A stretch of 32,167 bases of DNA from Terriglobia bacterium (GTDB lineage Bacteria > Acidobacteriota > Terriglobia > Bryobacterales > Bryobacteraceae). Position 1 is the first letter of the stretch. Each line of letters starts with the position of its first letter. A model generated the notes under the pieces. The model searched no databases. It was not told the DNA's origin and saw only the letters and a list, made by a program, of their open reading frames with translations. Below, in pieces: positions 25,578 through 32,167 of the stretch. The translations under genes and the position numbers were made by a program. The stretch spans positions 1-32,167 of the forward strand of contig JANYDS010000044.1 of assembly GCA_025363475.1 (NCBI GenBank), read 5' to 3'.

Positions 25578-26840
25578 ATGGGACTTATCGCGGGATTGCG
25601 AGCGCTGTTTGGTAACCGGATCTCAATGGTTGAAGAGATGGGAGCGCGGACTCCGCGCATCGGCAGAACAGACTTCGGTCGCCTCAGCGTCGTGCTGGTC
25701 AATGCGCCCGACCTGGTTCCCGCTGTACTTCTCGAACATGTGGACGACTACCAGAAAGGCCCGGTCCTGCGAGTGATCGCCCGTCCCGTACTTGGCGAGG
25801 GTCTTCTCACCAGTGAAGGCGAAACCCACCGGGAACGGCGCAAACTGGTCGCCCCTGCCTTCGCCCACCAGCGCGTCTCAAAGTATGCCGCCGTGTTTAC
25901 TGACCACACGAAATTCGCGATGTCGGGTTGGCGGGATGGCCAGGAAATCAACATGGCGCAGGAAATGACACGGCTCACGCTGGGAATCGTTGGTCGAACC
26001 TTGTTCGATGTCGATTTGCTCGACAACGCCGACTCGCTGGGTGCGGACATTACCGCAGTTCAGCATTCAGCGGACCGCCAGATGCGCGTGCCTTTTAAAA
26101 TCCCCTTTCAGTGGAGTGCGGAAGCAGCGCTGAAACGTCTGAACGCGACCATCTTCGGCCTGATTCGTGAACGCCGCATGAGCGGTGAAGACAGAGGCGA
26201 TCTGCTTTCCATGCTGCTGATGTCCACCGATGAGGAAACAGGCCAGCACCTGACAGATCAGGAGGTGCGCGACGAAGCCATGACTCTCTTCCTGGCTGGC
26301 CATGAGACAACCGCGCAGGCCACTGCGTGGGCCTGGTATCTGCTCGCTCAAAATCCCCAGTATTTCGAACGCCTCCGAAATGAGGGTGCACCGTTCGCAC
26401 TCCAGGTGATGAAGGAATCGATGCGGCTTTATCCGCCTGCGTTCCTTTTGGCACGATCCGCACTACGCGACACCATGGTCGGCGATTTCAAAGTACACAA
26501 AGATGAACTGATCATGATCGCTCCGTGGCTGTTGCACCGCGATGCGCGCTGGTTTGAAGATCCCCTGCGCTTTGACCCTGACCGCTTCCTGCCAGAACGG
26601 GAAGCGAAATTGCCCCGGTTCGCCTATATGCCCTTCGGCGGCGGCCGTCGCATCTGTATCGGCAATCAGTTTGCTCTTATGGAAGGGCAGATCATCATTA
26701 ACACGATTGGTCAGGAAGTCAGCATGGAGTTGTTGTCTAAACAGCCCATCGAGCTGGAGCCGTTCATCACACTGAGACCTAAAGGTGGTGTTCCCGTTCG
26801 CATCCACCGCTACGCGCAAACGCTCGCGCGAACAGCCTGA
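25578..26840 (+). CDS. cytochrome P450
   Basis: The 420-residue protein is a soluble haem-thiolate monooxygenase with no signal or membrane anchor. The I-helix oxygen-activation motif is AGHETTAQATAW, the K-helix ExxR is KESMRLYPP, and the haem-binding loop is FGGGRRICIGNQFALME with the axial Cys near 359. GEGLLTSEGETHRERRKLVAPAF is the usual C-helix region, with WxxxR replaced by HRERR. A good Shine-Dalgarno sequence (GAGGAG, six bases before ATG 25578) supports the start. The substrate is unknown and no ferredoxin or reductase lies beside it. uppP follows at 34 bp. Confidence 0.95.
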   Translation: MGLIAGLRALFGNRISMVEEMGARTPRIGRTDFGRLSVVLVNAPDLVPAVLLEHVDDYQKGPVLRVIARPVLGEGLLTSEGETHRERRKLVAPAFAHQRVSKYAAVFTDHTKFAMSGWRDGQEINMAQEMTRLTLGIVGRTLFDVDLLDNADSLGADITAVQHSADRQMRVPFKIPFQWSAEAALKRLNATIFGLIRERRMSGEDRGDLLSMLLMSTDEETGQHLTDQEVRDEAMTLFLAGHETTAQATAWAWYLLAQNPQYFERLRNEGAPFALQVMKESMRLYPPAFLLARSALRDTMVGDFKVHKDELIMIAPWLLHRDARWFEDPLRFDPDRFLPEREAKLPRFAYMPFGGGRRICIGNQFALMEGQIIINTIGQEVSMELLSKQPIELEPFITLRPKGGVPVRIHRYAQTLARTA

Positions 26841-26874
26841 GGGCGCGCCGTCTGCCCTGCTACCATAACCCTGT

Positions 26875-27705
26875 TTGAACGATTATTTGCTCGCTCTGTT
26901 CCTCGGCATTGTCGAGGGTCTCACCGAATTCCTGCCTGTTAGTTCCACCGCGCACCTGCGCCTTGCCGAAAAGCTGCTGGGCATGGACCTCGCCGATGGT
27001 TACTGGAAGATGTTTACTATCGTGATCCAGCTGGGTGCGATTCTGTGTCTGCCCATCTATTTCCGGCCCCGGATTGTTTCGTATTTTTCCACCTTCCCTC
27101 GCGGAGCGCGCGGAGAGAAAACTGTTTTCACCCACCCGCTGTCGCTGACCGCCATGGCTTTTGTTGTGACCTCCGCAACCTCTCTGCCATTAACCAAACT
27201 GATCGGGAAAAATCTGGAAAGCCTGGTGGTCATAGGGGCAGCCCTGCTGATCGGTGGCGTCGTCATGTGGGTGATCGATGCGCAGTACGGCAGCCGTAAC
27301 GGCGAACCAATCGAAACCATGACCGCCGGTCAGGCCCTCTGGATCGGGCTGTGCCAGACGCTGGCTCCGGTTTTCCCTGGCACCTCCCGCTCCATGGCGA
27401 CCATCGCGGGCGGACAAGTCTCCGGGCTTTCGAGAACCGCAGCGCTCGAATTTTCTTTCCTGCTTTCCATTCCCACAATGGCGGCCGCCACCGGGTACGA
27501 TCTGCTCAAATTTTTGAAGCTTCCGAAGGTCCATGTCGATTCTCATGGCTGGGTTGTCCTCGGAATCGGCTTCGTCGTTTCTTTTGTGGTTGCGTTCGCA
27601 GTAGTGGCCTGGTTCATGAACTGGGTGCGAAACCGCGGCTTTACCCCGTTCGCAATCTATCGCATACTGGCAGGAGCGGTGGTGCTGGTCTGGGCCCTGA
27701 AATAG
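26875..27705 (+). CDS. uppP: undecaprenyl-diphosphatase
   Basis: It removes a phosphate from undecaprenyl diphosphate to recycle the lipid carrier of peptidoglycan and other polymers, and gives bacitracin tolerance in some bacteria. The 276-residue, roughly eight-helix membrane protein has both family motifs: GIVEGLTEFLPVSSTAHL (about 12-29) and PGTSRS (about 168-173). The start is TTG 26875, giving the usual MNDYLLALFLGI; there is no clear Shine-Dalgarno sequence. It may be co-transcribed with the P450. Confidence 0.95.
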   Translation: MNDYLLALFLGIVEGLTEFLPVSSTAHLRLAEKLLGMDLADGYWKMFTIVIQLGAILCLPIYFRPRIVSYFSTFPRGARGEKTVFTHPLSLTAMAFVVTSATSLPLTKLIGKNLESLVVIGAALLIGGVVMWVIDAQYGSRNGEPIETMTAGQALWIGLCQTLAPVFPGTSRSMATIAGGQVSGLSRTAALEFSFLLSIPTMAAATGYDLLKFLKLPKVHVDSHGWVVLGIGFVVSFVVAFAVVAWFMNWVRNRGFTPFAIYRILAGAVVLVWALK

Positions 27706-27737
27706 TGGCCGCTAAGAATTCCAAGGAGAATCAATAA

Positions 27738-28268
27738 ATGAATCGCAGAAACGCAATAGGATCCATGGTTTTGGGAACAGCAGCAGTGGCTGCCCCGCTG
27801 GCACTGGCCGCTGAAAAGGGCATCGACTCCATCAACGAACGCTGGGCTGCTGCCAAGGCGTTTACCATGCTTGTCGCAGACGCAATGCCCGCCGATTCCT
27901 ACGACTTCAAACCGAAGCCGGAAATGCGCGGCTTTGGCGACCTGATGGTTCACATCGGCCAGGCCAATATTTTCTATCTGTCACGCCTGAGCAAAACCGC
28001 TGTTCCTGATTCTCTTAAGGCCCCGAAGCCCATCGACAAGGAAAACGCCAAAAAGTATCTGGCGGATACGTTTGACTTCTGCGCGAAGACCCTGGCGGCA
28101 CAGACCGTGGCCGACCTCGACAAGTCCTACGCCGGTCGCCCGAACACCCCGTCGCTCTCTGGCTGGGATCTCGTATTCAACGTCTTTATCCACACGTCGC
28201 ACCACCGCGGTTACGCCGATGTGTACCTGCGCGAAAAAGGCCTCACCCCTCCCACCTACGCAGTCTAA
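27738..28268 (+). CDS. secreted DinB-family protein
   Basis: The 176-residue protein has an exported N-terminus (MNRRNAIGSMVLGTAAVAAP, cleavage probably near ALA), possibly Tat-dependent given the RR pair. The mature part is a DinB four-helix fold with GDLMVHIGQANIFYLSRL and the C-terminal FIHTSHHRGYADVYLREKG, keeping the paired histidines of the metal site. A strong Shine-Dalgarno sequence (AAGGAG, nine bases before ATG) fixes the start. DinB proteins with signals are common in Acidobacteria; the reaction is unknown. The next gene, also secreted, begins 11 bp downstream. Confidence 0.88.
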   Translation: MNRRNAIGSMVLGTAAVAAPLALAAEKGIDSINERWAAAKAFTMLVADAMPADSYDFKPKPEMRGFGDLMVHIGQANIFYLSRLSKTAVPDSLKAPKPIDKENAKKYLADTFDFCAKTLAAQTVADLDKSYAGRPNTPSLSGWDLVFNVFIHTSHHRGYADVYLREKGLTPPTYAV

Positions 28269-28279
28269 CCGGCGGGAAA

Positions 28280-28990
28280 ATGTTCAAGGGCTTAATTGCC
28301 CCTTTCGCGATAGCGATCCTCGCCCTGCCGAATCTGGCAGGGCAGGCGCCGGCGGGGGGCACAACCAACGATTTTCTCATCGTGCCAGGCATGCGCGTGG
28401 GGTCGGTAACCGCCACCACAGTGCGTGATGACTTGAAGAAGCTGTTCCCCGGCGTAACCATCTCTGAACAGGAACTGGAACTCGACGAGGGTATGGTATT
28501 TCCGGCAACGATGGTGGCGCAGACTGTGCAGGGTGAATCCTTGGCGATTGTCTGGACCGGCAAAGGCGCGGACGCACACCCGAAGCAGGTCTTCATGTGT
28601 CGCGGTCGCAGACGCGGTGCCTGCAAATATCATGCTCTCGCACCCGGGGGCGATATTGCCACGGGGACCAAACTTCTTGACCTCGAAACCATGAATGGAA
28701 AGGTATTCACCATAGGCGGTTTTGGCTGGACCTATGGCGGGAATGTCACCTCCTGGGACGGCGGCAAGCTTCAGGCTTATGACTGCAACGGCAGCCTTTC
28801 AATAGCACTGGACGGGGAGCGCAAAGGCGAAGGTGCGCTGGCCATGTTGCTGACAGAAGATGAACGGGCAACCTTCACCGGCAACCGGCCGGTACCCACC
28901 ACAACTCCCGCGTTGCGCAAACTCAACCCCGCGATTACGGAGATGCTTTTTATTTTTCCTGCCGCCGGGACCAGACCCTGCCCCCGGTAG
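28280..28990 (+). CDS. secreted protein of unknown function
   Basis: The 236-residue protein has an N-terminal signal (MFKGLIAPFAIAILALPNLA, then GQAPAGG). The first half of the mature part (GMRVGSVTATTVRDDLKKLF, ELDEGMVFPATMV, SLAIVW) resembles small secreted proteins I have seen listed as hypothetical, with a phrase about a threshold-like set point followed by DLKKLFPG. The second half contains IGGFGWTYGGNVTSWDGGKL. There are four cysteines, two of them close together (CRGRRRGAC). I do not assign a family or reaction. It lies 11 bp after the secreted DinB gene and is probably in the same transcript. Confidence 0.7.
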   Translation: MFKGLIAPFAIAILALPNLAGQAPAGGTTNDFLIVPGMRVGSVTATTVRDDLKKLFPGVTISEQELELDEGMVFPATMVAQTVQGESLAIVWTGKGADAHPKQVFMCRGRRRGACKYHALAPGGDIATGTKLLDLETMNGKVFTIGGFGWTYGGNVTSWDGGKLQAYDCNGSLSIALDGERKGEGALAMLLTEDERATFTGNRPVPTTTPALRKLNPAITEMLFIFPAAGTRPCPR

Positions 28991-29220
28991 CCTGCACGCC
29001 CTTGCCGGTGGCGGTGCCCAGTCAGCAGCGCCGCCGTGAGATCTGGCAGCGTCTGAGTCAGTATCTGCCGATATGGTTGTCATCGACGTGAATCGGACTA
29101 ATGGTCACGTTGCCCCGTCCTTGAGAGTAAGGCGGCCACTCAAGGCTTATGGGGGGGCCGTGGCACGAGAGTTTGTCATCTTTCGACAGCTTCCCTGCCC
29201 TGGTTGGCTGAAAGGGGCAC
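28991..29220. other. no intact gene; one inverted repeat
   Basis: I find no convincing coding sequence here. Short open frames exist but lack codon or motif support. CCTTGAG (29119-29125) and CTCAAGG (29139-29145) form a 7 bp inverted repeat around 13 bases, which may be the end of a lost element or just chance. A run of seven G (29151-29157) follows. Confidence 0.4.
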
Positions 29221-29464
29221 TCAACTTCTCTGCAATTGTTCGGCGGGCGCAGAATGGCCCCCGGCTCGCGCCAGGTCAGTCACTCGCTTCAGATCCCGGG
29301 TGAAATCATCCAGCGCTATGTAGAATTTATGAAGCTCAAAACCCTGGGCCAGCGCCTGATCCGTTTGGCGAAAAATGATATCGGTTCGGAGTGTGATTTT
29401 TGATCGCGAAGCTGATGGCCCGCTTGATGTAGTCTTCTACGATCTGCTCCAATTCCCGGTTCAC
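29221..29464 (-). pseudogene. unrecognised small gene broken by one base in an A run
   Basis: On the minus strand, from GTG 29464 the frame reads MNRELEQIVEDYIKRAISFA and then IK at a five-A run (T run 29397-29401 on the plus strand). One frame over, it continues ITLRTDIIFRQTDQALAQG, FELHKFYIALDDFTRDLK and RVTDLARAGGHSAPAEQ to TGA at 29221. Removing one A gives a continuous 80-residue protein (243 of 244 bases). I do not recognise the family. The start overlaps the stop of the preceding remnant (GTGA), which suggests it was once the second gene of an operon. Confidence 0.55.
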
Positions 29465-29523
29465 AGCGGCTCGTGTTTAAGTGTGAAGTTGTCCGGGTCG
29501 GGCCAGACATTTTCTTCGCTGTG
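29461..29523 (-). pseudogene. tail of an upstream gene, 5' part lost
   Basis: The minus-strand frame between TAA (29526-29524) and TGA (29463-29461) reads HSEENVWPDPDNFTLKHEPL. The TGA overlaps the GTG of the next remnant. It has no start codon, so it looks like the end of a gene whose body has been deleted. The family is unknown. Confidence 0.35.
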
Positions 29524-29843
29524 TTAATTAACCGGTGTCGGCATTCTCCGGTCCGAGTCGGGAGAAATTACCTTCGGTAAAACCGGATAGGGTCTAACTA
29601 ATTTGGCTGGGCAAGTCGAACGTCGGAAAAAAGGAGAGAGCCGAGAGCCCCGAATGGCCGCCAGTTGCGCACGCCAGGCGGGCACTCCCGGGGCTCCACC
29701 CCTTGGACAAGAGGAACTCTAAATCAAAAGCGCCCACTCGACCCGAAGATACCAGGTAACGTCCGCAACGGATAACTGAATGGGGCCGGACTGGAAAGCG
29801 TTCACCCGTCCGGTCCCGGGATAGAACGCGATCCTCACCGGCA
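29524..29843. other. non-coding stretch with a long-loop inverted repeat
   Basis: No supported gene is seen. GAGCCCCG (29645-29652) and CGGGGCTC (29689-29696) form an 8 bp perfect inverted repeat around 36 GC-rich bases that are themselves partly self-complementary. It could be a small structured RNA or an element end. I cannot assign it to a known RNA family. Confidence 0.35.
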
Positions 29844-29876
29844 GGACGCGCTTCATGCATTGAAGCGCGTCCTTTT
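29844..29876. terminator. perfect hairpin after katG
   Basis: GGACGCGCTTCA (29844-29855) and TGAAGCGCGTCC (29861-29872) make a perfect 12 bp stem around TGCAT, followed by TTTT on the plus strand. It starts 11 bases past the katG stop. As a classical terminator it reads best on the plus strand, since the minus-strand exit lacks a T run, but it probably also ends katG transcripts. Confidence 0.7.
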
Positions 29877-29883
29877 CACTACT

Positions 29884-31746
29884 TCACTTCAGGTCGAACC
29901 GGTCGAGTGTCATCACCTTGTCCCATGCCTTTACAAAGTCCTGACCGAACTTCTCTTTTCCGTCGGACGCGGCATAGACCTCAGACACGGCGCGCAGTTC
30001 GGAGCTTGACCCGAACATCAGGTCAACCGGAGTCGCCGTCCATTTCAGCTTGCCGGTGCTGCGATCGATTCCCTCGTAAATGCCCGGCGTCGTGGAAGAC
30101 TTGGTCCACCTGGTGGACATATCCAGGAGGTTGACGAAGAAGTCGTTGCTCAGGGTTCCGGGCCGGGTAGTGAATACCCCGTGCGCGGACTGACCCGCAT
30201 TGGCATTCAGCGCCCGCAAACCGCCTACCAGCACGGTCATTTCCGGGACTGTCAGGGTCAGGATCTGAGCCCGGCCTACCAGCAACTCTGCCGGGGACTG
30301 TGTTTGGCCCTGGTGGAAGTAGTTCCGGAAACCGTCCGCTGTTGGTTCGAGCGCGGCGAAGGAGTTTACATCCGTCTGCTCTTGTGACGCGTCTGTGCGC
30401 CCAGGCCTGAAAGGAACGGTCAGGTTGTAGCCCCCGTTCTTCGCAGCCTGTTCGATGGCCGCAGCGCCACCCAGCACGATTACGTCAGAGAGCGACACTT
30501 TCTTTGCACCGGAGGTGCGGTTGAACTCGGTCTGGACGCTCTCCAGACGCCCCAGCGCTTTCGTCAGTTCGGCCGGATTATTGGCTTCCCAGTCCTTCTG
30601 CGGAGCGAGGCGGATGCGAGCCCCGTTCGCGCCACCGCGCAGATCGGTGCCACGGAATGTGACAGCAGAGGCCCAAGCCGTCCGGATCAGTTCCGGGATG
30701 GTTAATCCTGAGGCCAAAATCTTCGTTTTCAACTGGGCAACGGCCTTGTCGTCGATCGGCGCAGAAGTGACTTTCGGAAGAGGATCCTGCCAGATCAGCT
30801 GTTCGTTCGGAACCTCATTGCCCAGGTAGCGCGAACTGGGCCCTATGTCGCGATGGGTCAGCTTGAACCAAGCCTTGGCAAAAGCCAACTGGAATTCCTC
30901 CGGGTGCTGCTGGAAGCGTTTCGCAATTTTCTGATAGCTCGGGTCGAACTTCATCGAGAGATCCGTCGTAAACATCATCGGCGGATGCTGTTTTTGCTTG
31001 TCGTGTGCGTCGGGCACGAGGTTCGGCGCCTTACCTTCTGCCGGCATCCACTGAATCGCACCGGCCGGACTCCTGGTTTGGACCCAGTCATACCCAAACA
31101 GGTTGTTGAGATAGTCCATGGTCCAATACACGGGATTCGATGTCCAGGCGCCTTCCAGACCGCTGGTCAGCGTGTCGCCCGCATTGCCCTTGCCACAGGA
31201 ATTGTTCCAGCCTAATCCCTGATTTTCTATATCAGCCGCAGCCGGTGCGGGTCCCCCGCATTTCGCCGGATCGTAGGCGCCGTGCGCCTTGCCAAAAGTA
31301 TGGCCTCCGGCGACGAGAGCAACCGTCTCCTCGTCATTCATTGCCATCCGGCCAAAGGTTTCGCGGATGTCTTTTGCCGCCGCCAGCGGATCAGGATTGC
31401 CGTTCGGACCTTCTGGATTCACGTAAATCAGGCCCATCTGAACAGCGCCAAGCGGCTGCGCCAGTTTCCGGTCTCCGCTGTAGCGCTCATCGGCCAGCCA
31501 TTTCTTCTCCGGACCCCAGTTCACCAGCTCCGGTTCCCAGTCGTCCCTGCGCCCACCGGCATAGCCGAAAGTTTTGAAGCCCATGGACTCCAGTGACACA
31601 TTTCCGGCCAGAACCATCAGATCGGCCCAGGAGATTTTCTTGCCGTATTTTTGCTTGACCGGCCAGAGCAGCCTGCGCGCTTTGTCGAGGTTGCCGTTAT
31701 CTGGCCAGCTGTTCAGCGGCTCGAATCGCTGTTGGGCACCACCGGC
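29884..31746 (-). pseudogene. katG: catalase-peroxidase, 5' end missing
   Basis: The reading from 31746 begins [17 protein letters not shown], inside the N-terminal haem domain, and continues to a normal end ([12 protein letters not shown]) at 29884. About 620 residues remain of a usual 720 to 740. Present are [19 protein letters not shown], the Tyr of the Met-Tyr-Trp crosslink ([11 protein letters not shown]), the proximal histidine [11 protein letters not shown] and the whole C-terminal domain. Missing are the signal or N-terminal arm and the distal haem pocket with its essential Arg, Trp and His (the RMAWHSAGTYR region). There is no normal start before ATG 31617, and the frame hits a stop just upstream of 31752. 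An active catalase cannot be made from this copy. The sequence switches directly into the end of an ATP-grasp gene. Confidence 0.85.
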
Positions 31747-32167
31747 AGTGTTTCAGCGATTTCGAACTCCAAATGCTGGTGCGCCCGGCGCAGGCGCTCC
31801 TCAACCCGTGAGGCCGTTTCTCCGTAAGCGAACAGGAAACCGAGATAGGTGTTTCCCTCCGGCAATGGCAACACGAGCTGACCTTGTTTGGCGGTGATAA
31901 TCACTTCGTCAACAAGCACCTCCGCATGATCGACACCGCCAACACCTTGATAGATGCCGGTGCGAGGTACCGGGATCATCATTACTCCCGCCGCCTCGTC
32001 GCGCATGCACGCGCGAGACACGTCTCCGCCGAGCGCATGCCGGACGATCAGTTCCTCCAGCGGCGCGCCGCCTTCAAAAACCAGAGCCTTGGCACAAAGG
32101 CCGCCAATCGGGCGCGGAGCTACTTCGAGCATCCACACGCGGTCTCCGTCAACGCGCATTTCAGCGT
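31713..32167 (-). CDS. ATP-grasp domain protein, C-terminal end (start outside window)
   Basis: About 150 residues are visible, from the window edge to TGA at 31713. [18 protein letters not shown] is the metal-binding end of an ATP-grasp domain. It is followed by [39 protein letters not shown] and [19 protein letters not shown], the usual C-terminal part of ATP-grasp ligases of the amino-acid-ligase/carboxylase-like kind. The natural protein probably ended near [12 protein letters not shown]. The last residues (PNSDSSR) are katG sequence read out of frame, so the native stop appears to be lost. The substrate is unknown. Confidence 0.8.
   Translation of the reverse strand, partial: AEMRVDGDRVWMLEVAPRPIGGLCAKALVFEGGAPLEELIVRHALGGDVSRACMRDEAAGVMMIPVPRTGIYQGVGGVDHAEVLVDEVIITAKQGQLVLPLPEGNTYLGFLFAYGETASRVEERLRRAHQHLEFEIAETLPVVPNSDSSR

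Noticed and set aside
29073-29303. Plus-strand open frame of 76 residues
   Set aside because: It overlaps the better-supported minus-strand remnant at 29221-29464 and has no recognisable features.
29594-29860. Minus-strand open frame of 88 residues
   Set aside because: It overlaps the katG hairpin and the inverted repeat, shows no motif or ribosome site, and I consider it non-coding.
1-32167. CRISPR arrays, rRNA genes or prophage structural genes
   Set aside because: No regularly spaced direct repeats, rRNA sequence or phage head/tail proteins were seen on either strand.

Overview
The window looks like chromosomal DNA from an acidobacterium, most likely of the Solibacter/Bryobacter group. 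I infer this from gene content rather than a search. The clues are a secreted VWA protein of the acidobacterial type, a 987-residue TonB-dependent receptor with an N-terminal carboxypeptidase-regulatory-like domain, two DinB-fold proteins, an EtfD-like membrane Fe-S protein, an M28-like secreted protein, moderately high GC and several TTG/GTG starts.

Layout. Bases 1-725 hold the 3' end of an IS4-type transposase and a possible broken membrane-protein gene. tRNA-Phe(GAA) follows on the minus strand. Bases 874-6137 are housekeeping: hemB then class I fumarate hydratase (minus, 13 bp apart), a 46-residue zinc-ribbon-like protein, an odd M28-like secreted protein and serS. Bases 6160-7863 are accessory: a DUF4143 ATPase with no normal start at its expected N-terminus, then a ruined mazEF-type module. 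Bases 7860-11640 carry a CrtC/AttH lipocalin-like protein and an overlapping metX-metW-VWA run closed by a strong two-way terminator. Bases 11646-19814 carry the TonB receptor, a YegD-type Hsp70, the membrane Fe-S oxidoreductase, a vapBC module with a gutted toxin, DinB and an adenosine-deaminase-family enzyme. Bases 19830-24752 carry glgB and a three-gene minus-strand membrane operon (small membrane protein, ArnT-like glycosyltransferase, ureide-permease-like transporter). Bases 24843-25503 are a third module, of fitAB type, with a doubly frameshifted toxin. Bases 25578-28990 carry a P450, uppP, a secreted DinB protein and an unrecognised secreted protein. Bases 28991-29843 contain only gene remnants. 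The window closes with a katG that has lost its 5' end, joined directly to the 3' end of an ATP-grasp gene.

How the genes fit together. Most intact genes are core metabolism (haem, TCA cycle, methionine, glycogen, translation, peptidoglycan lipid carrier). The striking pattern is erosion: three different toxin-antitoxin modules each have a destroyed toxin, two of them beside an intact antitoxin, and there are other frameshifted remnants plus a katG/ATP-grasp deletion junction. I found no convincing large new multi-gene system. The most unusual intact gene is the M28-like protein, where HELGH stands in place of the family's metal-binding/catalytic acidic motif.
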